Below are positions 1-7,420 of a DNA stretch of 26,056 nucleotides, piece by piece. Made by a program: the position numbers and the translations under genes. The stretch covers positions 1-26,056 of the IMG/VR virus record IMGVR_UViG_3300017741_000042; one strand, 5' to 3'. The notes under the pieces are model-generated. The model saw only the letters and a list, made by a program, of their open reading frames with translations, was not told the DNA's origin and made no database searches. The DNA is from a virus. Each line of letters begins with the position of its first letter. The first letter of the stretch is position 1.

Positions 1-294
1 ATCAACACTATATAAGTTAGTTATATCGTGAACTAGTCCTGCTTTTATAGCATACCTAACTACATCATCTTTAAATGCTAGATCTTGATCTTTTATTTGT
101 TGGTAAGTTGCTTCATGTAATGAGTCAATATCAATGTGAGTTAATAAGTTTTTCCAACTACGATCACCTTCTTTAGCTTCAATATATTCATACGCAGTAT
201 CCATTCCATCATTACTTTTCCACCAAGCTTGAACAATAGTTCTTTCATTATTAGTAAAATGCGCTGATAAAAAATCATAACCTTCAATTGCCAT
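1..294 (-). CDS. Small charged protein after fibre tip gene, partial (paralogue of the 164-aa protein at 15133-15627)
   Basis: Only the first 98 codons are in the window; the 3' end lies beyond position 1. The ATG at 294 has a GGGAG ribosome site that sits in the last codons of the upstream 310-aa gene, with only 2 bases between stop and start. By eye about 54 of 98 residues match the 164-aa protein at 15133-15627, including NERT near residue 16, NLLTHI, LHEATY and the DQDxAF block. No signal peptide or membrane segment is visible and the protein looks soluble and acidic. In both places the gene directly follows a tip-like protein gene. By analogy with T4 gp38/gp57A or Tfa proteins, which follow fibre genes and assist their assembly or cap them, a fibre chaperone or adhesin cap is possible. 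I see no direct homology to those families, so function is unknown. Confidence 0.85.
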   Translation of the reverse strand, partial: MAIEGYDFLSAHFTNNERTIVQAWWKSNDGMDTAYEYIEAKEGDRSWKNLLTHIDIDSLHEATYQQIKDQDLAFKDDVVRYAIKAGLVHDITNLYSVD

Positions 295-296
295 TT

Positions 297-1229
297 TTAC
301 TCCCTGTTTATTTTCAATCGATATGTATTAGCAGTGGTTGCACTACCATTTGGAAATTCTTGTGCACGATAATCATTAGTATTAACAAATCTAGTTTGAC
401 GATTACCGCTGCCATTTAATATTGTATTGACCATACCAGAACCTCTGTTATTTCCGCTTCCATCAATATTATATCTTATTTTTGCGCCTGTAGTGTTAGC
501 TGCGTGATGTTTTACTTCGTTCAATAACATGGTATCAAAATCGCCTGAACTATATTCTTGTAAATTATTATCACCATCTACTTGCAACGGTATAGTGATC
601 GATGGTGCACTGCCTTGATCTGTTCGCATTAGATAGTAATTTGATATGGTGGTTGGTTGGTCTTGTGTTTCAGGAATACTACCTGCAGCATATGCACCAG
701 TGTTTGCACGTGTATCAGTAAAAACGGCCGTACTTGATATCAATGTATGACCCGATAAAGAAGTTGCTGTATGTATTCTGAATGTACCATCTCTATCATT
801 TCCATCTACCAGTGTATCGATAGCTTGTGTGATAAATGTATCATACAGATCAGTAGCTGTCATCGCTTGAATAGTTCCAGATCCATCATAATAAACTGGG
901 TACAATTTAGCATTAGTGTCTGTTGGAGTACTAAGGGACGCAACAGTTTGGCTGATTCTATCATAAGTCACCGTGACTGTGCTTGGTTCTCCGGTTTCAC
1001 TTTCTGTAGCAAATCTATCTACTCTTGTTACTGATGCACCGGCCTGTAGCCTTGTGTCATTCATACCAGAAGATATGTTACCGCTACTTGAAACTTGAGA
1101 AACTGTAACACTTGGATCACCGCCGTATACATACACGACTCGATTTTGTATCTCCGTTATCATTGAAGATGTCATCTCTTGGAGACAGTTATCTGTACTG
1201 TTCCAGTATAAAGGAGTTCTCGCTGTCAT
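297..1229 (-). CDS. Putative tail-fibre tip / receptor-binding structural protein (310 aa, copy 2)
   Basis: A paralogue of the 307-aa protein at 15631-16554; by eye somewhat over half of residues are identical along the whole length. Shared blocks include PLYW near the N-terminus, VTYDR, KLYPVY, ILVDGNDR-like (here TLVDGNDR), GTFRIHT, DTRANTGAY, DQPT, GDNNLQEY and DYRAQEFPNG near the C-terminus. Composition is Ser/Thr/Asn/Gly rich without Cys, typical of a beta-rich virion protein. The ATG at 1229 lies two bases after the stop of the 1027-aa fibre gene; its ribosome site is in the GCAGGTGC that encodes the end of that fibre. Position immediately after a long fibre gene suggests a distal tip or adhesin assembled on that fibre, but this is inference from synteny. 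It could also be a neck or whisker-like decoration protein. Confidence 0.85.
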   Translation of the reverse strand: MTARTPLYWNSTDNCLQEMTSSMITEIQNRVVYVYGGDPSVTVSQVSSSGNISSGMNDTRLQAGASVTRVDRFATESETGEPSTVTVTYDRISQTVASLSTPTDTNAKLYPVYYDGSGTIQAMTATDLYDTFITQAIDTLVDGNDRDGTFRIHTATSLSGHTLISSTAVFTDTRANTGAYAAGSIPETQDQPTTISNYYLMRTDQGSAPSITIPLQVDGDNNLQEYSSGDFDTMLLNEVKHHAANTTGAKIRYNIDGSGNNRGSGMVNTILNGSGNRQTRFVNTNDYRAQEFPNGSATTANTYRLKINRE

Positions 1230-1231
1230 TA

Positions 1232-4200
1232 TTAAGCACCTGCGCCATGTACTGTTTTAAGAGTACTTCCACTACTATTTTTAATCAACAAGGTTGATAA
1301 AGTTTTTAATTCTGCGGAACCTACCGCATCATTTGCTATTTTTGCTTCTGTGATTTGATCATCTGCAATATGAGCAGTATCAATAGAACCATCTGTATAG
1401 TGTTCTGAATTGATTGCATCATCCGCTATTTTTGCTCCAGTGACAGCATCGCCATTTATCATTGCAGTTTCTACAGCATTATTAGCTATTGTAACCGCTC
1501 CAGTGTTTGCCATTGTGACATCGCCTGATAATGCTGCAGCTGTAAAGCCTGTTCCATCACCTATTAATATTTGTGTGTCTGTAACTGCTTTTGCAGATAA
1601 GACACCTGAACTATTAGCATCTCTTACTATTACGGTATTTGCAGCTGCGTTAGCTATCTTTGCCAATGTGACCTGTGCATCTGCAATATGTGCAGTATCA
1701 ATGGAACCGTCAGTGTAATGTTCAGAGTTAATCGCATCATCTGCAATTTTATCTCCGTTGATGGCATCTCCTGCAATCATTGCAGTTTCTACCGCGGTAT
1801 TAGCTATTGTAACTGCACCGTTAGCCGCTATAGAAATATCACCTGATACTGCTACAGGATTAAAATTAGTTCCATCTGCAACCATGATGTGACCACTTGT
1901 ATTTGTGCCCATGGTAAGATCATCACCGGATATTGTAAGGTCTCCAGTAATTGTAACATTATCTGCAAATGTAGCTCCACCTGCCGCAATGTCAGCTAAG
2001 TCATAACCAGTACCACCGGTATTAACAGTAGTGCCCGGCTCTGCTTGTAAATCATCAAAGAATGTGAAAGGGTCACCTGAAACGCTTTGGTCTCTAAATA
2101 TACCTGCGAACTTAGCAGTTCCACCTACTCCGTATTGACCATAGAATCCAAAGTCCACATCGTCTGCACTAGTACCTTGGTCTTTTGCAAGTTTTAATAA
2201 TGAGTCTGCTATAGCAACCGTTGTAGAGGCTACAGTTGTTGTTGTTCCACTTATAGTTAAATCACCACCGACAACCACATCACCATTAAAGGTAGCTTTA
2301 CCCGCTAACGCCATATCAATATCAAGAGCGGTAATAGCAGAAGAACCGTCTGTTCCGTTAATTGTAAAGTTTTTATCAGCAGTAGGAACGGTTAATACAG
2401 CATCTCCACTATTTGCATTAGTGAGAGATATTAAATTTACGTTATTTCCATAAAAGTGAATTTCATTGGCAGTTTCAAAATCTATTTTTGTTTGATCATC
2501 TTCTCCAATTTTAATGTCAGCAGCTAATAAACTTGTTATTCCAGTTTGTGCTGCATCTACATTTAAAGTGTTTGTAGATAAAGTGATACCAGTTCCTGCT
2601 ACCAAAGCAGTTTTAGATACTGCAATGTTTGCACCAGATGCCACACTTGCATCTACAACTGCATCGGATGCTAGTTCGTCTGCACCTACTGCATCGTTAG
2701 CAAGATGTTCATTATCAATACTTCCTGCCGCATAATGCTCTGAATTAATAGTATCGTCTGCTATCTTTGCTCCAGTTACTGCATCGGCCGCAATCTTTGC
2801 TGTAGTAACTTGAAGATCAGCTATATGAGCTGTATCAATTGATCCATCCGTATAGTGCTCAGAATTAATTGCGTCATCCGCAATCTTATCTCCTGTAACT
2901 GCGTCAGCTGCTAATTCAGCTGTTACAACACCACCGTCTTTAATTGTTACTGCACCGCTTGATACCGCAAAATTGTCTCCACTAAATGAAGCAATACCTT
3001 TATTAGAAGTTGTAGCGTCTTCACCTGAAATTTCTCCAGATGATATATCAATACCTTCACCTGCAGTAATATGTGCTCTTACTTCGGCAGCGGATGGTCC
3101 AGTGTATGTAAATACACCTGTGCTACTATTATATGCAAATGATCCGTCACCACCGGCATCTGTTGCAGATACTGCGTTCTTTGCATCACTGTCAGCTCGT
3201 GCTGTAGTAAAATATTTATTAGTACCTTCAGATAAATCAGATGTACTTGCAGAATCGATTGCAACATTAAAGTCACTATCAAAGTTTGCTTTAGTATAAA
3301 CGCTTTCTACATCAAAGCTAAATTGACCGGTGCCAGAGTTATATGATAAGTCTCCAGCCGCAGAGAACATACCTCTTACGTTGGCTGAGTCAATATTAAA
3401 CTCACCTGATGATACACTTAAACCTTTATTGGCAGTTAAATGTGCTCGTACTTCTGATGCACTTGGTCCTGTGTAAGTCATTACACCTGAAGCAGAATCA
3501 TAAGTGAATGAACCATCTCCGCCTGCATCAACTCCTAATAGAGCTCTTTTTGCATCTGAATCAACTCTTGCTGTAGTATAGTATAAATTAGTTCCTTCAG
3601 TTAAACCGCCTGTATTATGATTTGATAATGTACTTACTTGACCTGTTACGTTTCCAGTTACATTACCTTCAATGTTAGCTAACATTGTTCCAGTTGTTAC
3701 TGAAAGATTACCTGTTGCATCGGCAGTAGCTGTGGTAGTACCAACAAGAAACTTATCTTCTGATTCATCAAATCCCATAAACGCGTTGTTACCTGTGGAT
3801 CCACGTTCCATCAAAATACCAAGATCATTAGAGTTTGAGCCAGATAAGCCGCTGCTTAATTCAATTAAATGGTCTGCAATTTTTGTATTGGTTGATGAAA
3901 CCGTTGTTGTAGTACCGCTTACAGTTAAGTTACCTGCAATTGTAACATTGTCTGGTAAACCTAATGTGAATTTTCCTGAACTTTCATTAACCTCTACTTC
4001 ATTAGCTGTTCCTATGACAGTTACTGTTCCACCTAATGCTATTGCTGTTGAAGTAGAACTATCGGATACTGTGATCGATGAATTACTTAATGATGAATTA
4101 CCGATGTTTGATAAGGTGTTTGAAGCACCTGATATTGTTTTATTAGTTAATGTTTGACTTGACGAGACGTTTACTAATGCAGTTCCACCAGCAGTCGAAC

Positions 4201-4315
4201 TATCATGCACTCGTAACGTATCGAGGGTGGTGTCTACTGATATTTCGCCAGATCCACCCGTAAAGGAGTTATTCTGTGATGTGGTACCCCTTCTGAATTT
4301 AATAGTTGTTGGCAT
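1232..4315 (-). CDS. Long tail-fibre protein with repeats (1027 aa)
   Basis: Residues 1-45 resemble the small N-terminal attachment domain of phage fibres such as the Bordetella phage major tropism determinant: IKFRRGTTSQNNSF followed by a GEISVDTT segment. The rest is built of modules common in fibres of marine T4-like phages: SQTLTNKTI, LTVSGTTTTVSS and LTISGTTTTVAS units, LYYTTARVDSDAK, GDGSFTYDSASG and TYTGPSASEVRAH. Four copies of a 23-residue unit (consensus DDAINSEHYTDGSIDTAHI) fall near residues 478-500, 519-541 (imperfect), 857-879 and 963-985. The last ~30 residues, ending in HGAGA, match the end of the 247-aa fibre at 16557-17300. The ATG at 4315 has an AGGGG ribosome site 10 bases or fewer upstream. 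It belongs to the baseplate/fibre apparatus and probably trimerises. No autoprotease or intramolecular chaperone domain is recognisable at the C-terminus. Confidence 0.9.
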   Translation of the reverse strand: MPTTIKFRRGTTSQNNSFTGGSGEISVDTTLDTLRVHDSSTAGGTALVNVSSSQTLTNKTISGASNTLSNIGNSSLSNSSITVSDSSTSTAIALGGTVTVIGTANEVEVNESSGKFTLGLPDNVTIAGNLTVSGTTTTVSSTNTKIADHLIELSSGLSGSNSNDLGILMERGSTGNNAFMGFDESEDKFLVGTTTATADATGNLSVTTGTMLANIEGNVTGNVTGQVSTLSNHNTGGLTEGTNLYYTTARVDSDAKRALLGVDAGGDGSFTYDSASGVMTYTGPSASEVRAHLTANKGLSVSSGEFNIDSANVRGMFSAAGDLSYNSGTGQFSFDVESVYTKANFDSDFNVAIDSASTSDLSEGTNKYFTTARADSDAKNAVSATDAGGDGSFAYNSSTGVFTYTGPSAAEVRAHITAGEGIDISSGEISGEDATTSNKGIASFSGDNFAVSSGAVTIKDGGVVTAELAADAVTGDKIADDAINSEHYTDGSIDTAHIADLQVTTAKIAADAVTGAKIADDTINSEHYAAGSIDNEHLANDAVGADELASDAVVDASVASGANIAVSKTALVAGTGITLSTNTLNVDAAQTGITSLLAADIKIGEDDQTKIDFETANEIHFYGNNVNLISLTNANSGDAVLTVPTADKNFTINGTDGSSAITALDIDMALAGKATFNGDVVVGGDLTISGTTTTVASTTVAIADSLLKLAKDQGTSADDVDFGFYGQYGVGGTAKFAGIFRDQSVSGDPFTFFDDLQAEPGTTVNTGGTGYDLADIAAGGATFADNVTITGDLTISGDDLTMGTNTSGHIMVADGTNFNPVAVSGDISIAANGAVTIANTAVETAMIAGDAINGDKIADDAINSEHYTDGSIDTAHIADAQVTLAKIANAAANTVIVRDANSSGVLSAKAVTDTQILIGDGTGFTAAALSGDVTMANTGAVTIANNAVETAMINGDAVTGAKIADDAINSEHYTDGSIDTAHIADDQITEAKIANDAVGSAELKTLSTLLIKNSSGSTLKTVHGAGA
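1361..1429 (-). repeat. 23-residue fibre repeat, copy A
   Basis: Encodes IADDAINSEHYTDGSIDTAH plus IAD at residues 963-985 of the 1027-aa fibre. Protein identical to copies at 1679-1747, 2816-2884 and 16836-16904, but DNA differs at 10-12 of 23 codons, all synonymous. Confidence 0.9.
1679..1747 (-). repeat. 23-residue fibre repeat, copy B
   Basis: Residues 857-879 of the 1027-aa fibre. Twelve of 23 codons differ from copy A without changing the protein. Confidence 0.9.
2693..2761 (-). repeat. 23-residue fibre repeat, diverged copy
   Basis: Residues 519-541 of the 1027-aa fibre; reads DDTINSEHYAAGSIDNEHLA, so several residues differ from the consensus while INSEHY and GSID are kept. Confidence 0.85.
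2816..2884 (-). repeat. 23-residue fibre repeat, copy C
   Basis: Residues 478-500 of the 1027-aa fibre. Same protein as copy A; 11 of 23 codons differ synonymously. Confidence 0.9.
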
Positions 4316-4325
4316 ATTTTTTCCC

Positions 4326-4580
4326 CTATAACGCTCCTAAATCGTATTGCTTAATTTCTACTACTGGATCTAAACAATCATAATCTGAGTTATTTATTAC
4401 ACTCACACCGAATGCATCTGGATTAACTAAGCCTCTAGGAGTAGCTCCTACGGCAGTTGATTCGTCTGCATTCAAATCAATATTAGTACTATTTATAACA
4501 TTTACAAACCCAATATCACTGGCAGAGACACCACTTTTTATAAATCCTACTAATTTGTGATTTGCCAGTCTTTTTATCAT
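4326..4580 (-). CDS. Small structural-operon protein (84 aa), function unknown
   Basis: Not recognised. The protein starts with a basic patch (IKRLANHK), contains SGVSASDIGFVNVINS, and ends in an acidic segment (DPVVEIKQYDLGAL); no Cys-pair motif, no transmembrane helix and no signal peptide are visible. The ATG at 4580 overlaps the TGA stop of the upstream 797-aa fibre gene (ATGA, 4 bases) and has a GGAG ribosome site 7 bases upstream, so translational coupling is likely. The downstream 1027-aa fibre starts 10 bases after its stop. Lying between two fibre genes it may be a fibre joint or attachment protein, as T4 gp35 links fibre halves, but nothing in the sequence proves that. It is supported as a real gene by spacing and ribosome site rather than by family membership. 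Confidence 0.7.
   Translation of the reverse strand: MIKRLANHKLVGFIKSGVSASDIGFVNVINSTNIDLNADESTAVGATPRGLVNPDAFGVSVINNSDYDCLDPVVEIKQYDLGAL
4490..4497 (-). promoter_or_regulatory. Possible internal late promoter
   Basis: Exact TATAAATA on the minus strand within the 84-aa gene, about 175 bases before the 1027-aa fibre start. It could give extra transcription of the distal fibre genes. It encodes part of VINS in the gene, and a chance match is about equally likely. Confidence 0.25.
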
Positions 4581-6970
4581 GATATAGCTCCAGCGTCTAT
4601 TGCTTCTAATCTTCCTCGTGGTTCCATGTTATCATATACATCACGCTGTAATACACCAAATGCATCATTAGTTGATAGAGTAACTGCTCCACCGTCAATC
4701 GAAGTCAATCCATTAAGTGTGCTAATTGTAAAAGTATTTGTTTCATATCCAATTACATCAAATGCTATAAGATCTAATATCGTGGAAGAATCAAGTCCAA
4801 CACTACTAGTTGCTAATCTTTCGTCAAAGGAAGAATCAAATCTTGCATCAAATGAACTATCTGTCCTTGCTTGAGTGTAATATAAATTATTACCTTCACT
4901 TAAATCGGTAGTACTAAATGGATTTAAATTAATTGAATCTGTTAATTCAGTTCCAGCAGAAGTAGAAATTGTCAATAGACCACTTGAAGAGTCAAATGCA
5001 ACTCCAGTCACACCTGCGATTGAAACATTTGATGCACTAGTAATTTGACCTTGTGCATTGACTGCAATCTGTGGTACTTGTGATGCAGATCCATATGTTG
5101 CGGCAGATACACCTGTGTTTGTAATGTTGATTACACCTGAAGATGAATCGTGTGTTATACCTGTTCCACCTAATAATGCGGCTTTTGCTGCGCTATCTGC
5201 ACGTGCCGTTGTATAGTATAGATTAGTACCTTCACTTAAATTAGTAGTACTAAATGGATTTAAATTAACTGAATCAGTAAATGAGCTTCCGTCTGCAGTT
5301 GTGATTGTAAGTAATCCACTTGAAGAATCATACGTTAAGCCAGTTACGCCGGCAACTGCAACTGATCCTGCAGAATCTATCTGGCCTTGTGCATTAATTT
5401 TAAGTACTGGTATTTGAGAAGCAGAACCATAGGTTGCAGAATCAACACCTGTGTTTGTAATACTAACTGCGCCTGTGGTTGAATTATAAGTAATTCCTGT
5501 GCTACCTGATAAATAACCTCTAATAGTTTGTGTAGAATTAGATCTTCCTAATGCGGAATCAAAGTCAGAATCAAATCCTAAGTATTGACCTTGAAATGGT
5601 TTATTAAATACAAACTTATCACCAGTTGCAGCATAGGTTAATGTGGCACTTGCACCATTGATTGTAATACCTGCGCCATCGGCAGCTGCAGCGTTTGAAG
5701 CAGAATCTGCTAATACGAGATTCTTATCGTTTAAGCTTACAGTTGTTGAATTAATTGTTGTGGTAGTACCTTCAACTTGTAAGTTACCAAGTATTTGTAC
5801 GGTACCGGTATTATCACCTACAGTTGCAGGATCGATAACAAAGCTTGCAGGACCTCTTACTGAATTAAATGTTACGTCATCAGAAGTTCCAACGGCTTGA
5901 CCGATTGCGATGACACCGGTTGATGAATCGTATGTTACACCTGTTCCACCAAGTAAGGCCGCCTTTGCTGCACTATCTGCTCTTGCAACAGTATAATAAA
6001 GATTAGTGCTTCCTTCACTTAACTTATCCGTAGTTGCAGAGTCAAGATTTTTATCAAAGTCTGAATCACTTCTTGCCACTGTATAGTATAAATTATTAGA
6101 ACCTTCAGATAAGTCATTTGTAGTGGCAGAATCTATAGCAACATTAAAGTCACTATCAAAGTTTGCCTTGGTGTATACCTCCTCAACATCAAATGTAAAT
6201 TGGCCAGTTGCTGAATTGTATGATAAATCACCACCAGCACTAATCGCTCCACGTATCTCGGTAATACGATCGTCTGAATCATGAAGAGTTGTAGAGAACG
6301 TTCCACCGTCAGCAGTATTGATTGTAAACACACCTGTGGCAGAATCATAACTTGTGGACGATACACCTGCAACTGAAACGGTACCTGCAGAATCAATTTG
6401 TCCTTGTGCATTAATTTTAAGAACTGGTACAAGAGATGCTGAACCGTATGTTGCTGCAGTAACTCCCGTATTGGTAATACTTATTGTATCGGTTGCAGAA
6501 TCGTAGGTGATACCTGTTCCACCGTCAAGTGCGGCACCTAAATCTGAATCAAAGTTTGCCTTTGTATATACTGATTCTACATCAAAACTAAATTGTCCTG
6601 AGGAAGAGTCATAACTTAAATCGCCGGAAGCGCTAAAGAATCCTCGTATCTGAGAAGTTGATGCAGACAGATCCATATTAACAGGAGAATTTGCCGAGTC
6701 AGTTACAAGGAATTGAGTTCCAGAATCTTTGAGTTTTAATCCGCCAAGGAAAATTGTACTTCCACTTAGATGTATGTCTTTAAACCTATGAGCGCTATCG
6801 CCAATAGATCTAGTTCCGTCACTATCTGGAATTATATTGCCAAAGGTTGTAGTTGTACCAGTGACTCTTATACCACCTGCACTATCTCTCACATTATTTA
6901 ACGATGCGGCATTAACAGCACGTACGGGTGTTCCTAAGACAATCTTTTTAATAAACGTTGTGCCAGCCAT
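4577..6970 (-). CDS. Long tail-fibre protein with repeats (797 aa)
   Basis: A repeat-built fibre. The N-terminal ~60 residues (TFIKKIVLGTPV, then DSDGTRSIGDSAHRFKDI) resemble the attachment part of marine T4-like fibres, where an RSIGS-type segment precedes FKDLHLSG. It is followed by QFSFDVESVYTKANFDSD modules, also present in the 1027-aa fibre; four LSEG(S/T/N)NLYYT-type units; two nearly identical blocks around SINLNPFSTTDLSEG; and a TTTTINSTTVSL unit. The C-terminal part (ILDLIAFDVIGYETNTF onwards) is less repetitive and may be the distal contact. Asp-Ser dipeptides are exceptionally frequent. The ATG at 6970 has an AGGGGT ribosome site and lies 8 bases after the stop of the 117-aa gene. 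It forms part of the external fibre set; which fibre section it corresponds to in T4 cannot be assigned. Confidence 0.88.
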   Translation of the reverse strand: MAGTTFIKKIVLGTPVRAVNAASLNNVRDSAGGIRVTGTTTTFGNIIPDSDGTRSIGDSAHRFKDIHLSGSTIFLGGLKLKDSGTQFLVTDSANSPVNMDLSASTSQIRGFFSASGDLSYDSSSGQFSFDVESVYTKANFDSDLGAALDGGTGITYDSATDTISITNTGVTAATYGSASLVPVLKINAQGQIDSAGTVSVAGVSSTSYDSATGVFTINTADGGTFSTTLHDSDDRITEIRGAISAGGDLSYNSATGQFTFDVEEVYTKANFDSDFNVAIDSATTNDLSEGSNNLYYTVARSDSDFDKNLDSATTDKLSEGSTNLYYTVARADSAAKAALLGGTGVTYDSSTGVIAIGQAVGTSDDVTFNSVRGPASFVIDPATVGDNTGTVQILGNLQVEGTTTTINSTTVSLNDKNLVLADSASNAAAADGAGITINGASATLTYAATGDKFVFNKPFQGQYLGFDSDFDSALGRSNSTQTIRGYLSGSTGITYNSTTGAVSITNTGVDSATYGSASQIPVLKINAQGQIDSAGSVAVAGVTGLTYDSSSGLLTITTADGSSFTDSVNLNPFSTTNLSEGTNLYYTTARADSAAKAALLGGTGITHDSSSGVINITNTGVSAATYGSASQVPQIAVNAQGQITSASNVSIAGVTGVAFDSSSGLLTISTSAGTELTDSINLNPFSTTDLSEGNNLYYTQARTDSSFDARFDSSFDERLATSSVGLDSSTILDLIAFDVIGYETNTFTISTLNGLTSIDGGAVTLSTNDAFGVLQRDVYDNMEPRGRLEAIDAGAIS

Positions 6971-6978
6971 TTCTACCC

Positions 6979-7332
6979 CTATTTAGTCACTGAAGGCGTT
7001 ACTTGGAGTCTTCCTTCCAAAATTCTTTCAACAATGGTAGTACTATCGCTGTCCTGAAAGGAAATTTCTACGTCATAAACGTATCGTCCTGCTTTAAGAA
7101 TATCAGTGGTAGCATTTGGTAATGTAAGCTGTATGATTCCTGCAGTAGTCGGAGAATTTATAGAAGTTGTAAAAGAGTGTGTATCTGAGCTATCGCTGTT
7201 ATAATTCTTTTTCAATTTTGCATTAACAGCAAATCCTGCTAGATTTTTTTGATCTCCATTTTCATCTGTGCAATGAATTTTAATTGTTACGTCAGAACCC
7301 TGATCAATGGTGAATTCTTCATATTGGGCCAT
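6979..7332 (-). CDS. Small beta-sandwich virion protein (117 aa)
   Basis: Begins MAQYEEFTIDQGSDVTIKI and contains the pattern DQGS...LAGFAVNAKLKKNY...IINSP-like TAGIIQLTLPNATTDILKAGRYVYDVEI...VERILEGRLQVTPSV. This pattern is widespread in small structural proteins of marine T4-like phages and resembles the N-terminal beta-sandwich of baseplate upper proteins. I chose the ATG at 7332 rather than the in-frame ATG at 7377: a GGAG site lies about 7 bases upstream of 7332, the family pattern begins there, and an exact late promoter at 7386-7393 would start transcripts near 7380, leaving almost no leader for the longer form but about 45 bases for this one. It heads the second fibre block and is probably a fibre-attachment or baseplate accessory protein; exact role unknown. 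Confidence 0.82.
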   Translation of the reverse strand: MAQYEEFTIDQGSDVTIKIHCTDENGDQKNLAGFAVNAKLKKNYNSDSSDTHSFTTSINSPTTAGIIQLTLPNATTDILKAGRYVYDVEISFQDSDSTTIVERILEGRLQVTPSVTK

Positions 7333-7385
7333 GAAATACTCCAGTTGATTTCTTTGTCGGACTTCCGTCCCTGCCATCTTTTACT

Positions 7386-7393
7386 TATTTATA
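7386..7393 (-). promoter_or_regulatory. T4-type late promoter upstream of the second fibre block
   Basis: The minus strand reads TATAAATA exactly, the T4 late-promoter -10 element recognised by the gp55 sigma-like factor. Predicted transcription start is about 6 bases downstream, near 7380, giving a leader of about 45 bases to the ATG at 7332, which has a GGAG ribosome site. It is the only non-coding stretch ahead of the 117-aa/797-aa/84-aa/1027-aa/310-aa gene run, which is where a promoter for that run is expected. Confidence 0.7.
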
Positions 7394-7407
7394 CAATTTC
7401 AAATCTT

Positions 7408-7415
7408 GATAAATA
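7408..7415 (+). promoter_or_regulatory. Possible late-type promoter for the plus-strand island (one mismatch)
   Basis: GATAAATA differs from the T4 late element TATAAATA at one base and lies only 5 bases before the ATG at 7421. If used with normal late-promoter geometry, transcription would begin at or next to the start codon, giving a leaderless message; no Shine-Dalgarno sequence is visible upstream of that ATG. No convincing sigma-70 -35/-10 pair with 16-18 base spacing was found on the plus strand of 7333-7420, so this is a weak candidate. Confidence 0.3.
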
Positions 7416-7420
7416 CATTT

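Noticed and set aside
1300-2900. CRISPR-like or tandem DNA repeat array
   Set aside because: The periodicity is in the encoded protein; the DNA copies differ at about half of the codons and no unique equal-length spacers exist.
3672-4157. Long plus-strand open frame (161 codons) opposite the 1027-aa fibre gene
   Set aside because: It is the antisense shadow of a Thr/Ser/Ala-rich repeat gene; it has no ribosome site, no family pattern, and hydrophobic Val/Pro/Leu composition expected from reversed codons. The same applies to other plus-strand frames at 1410-1718, 2973-3299, 17707-18123 and 24752-25180.
4180-4315. Diversity-generating retroelement suggested by the tropism-determinant-like N-terminus
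   Set aside because: No reverse transcriptase, no C-type lectin variable region and no template/variable repeat pair with adenine-specific changes was seen in the window.
7333-7377. Longer form of the 117-aa protein starting at ATG 7377
   Set aside because: The late promoter would leave almost no leader and there is no good ribosome site, whereas the ATG at 7332 has GGAG correctly placed and fits the family start.
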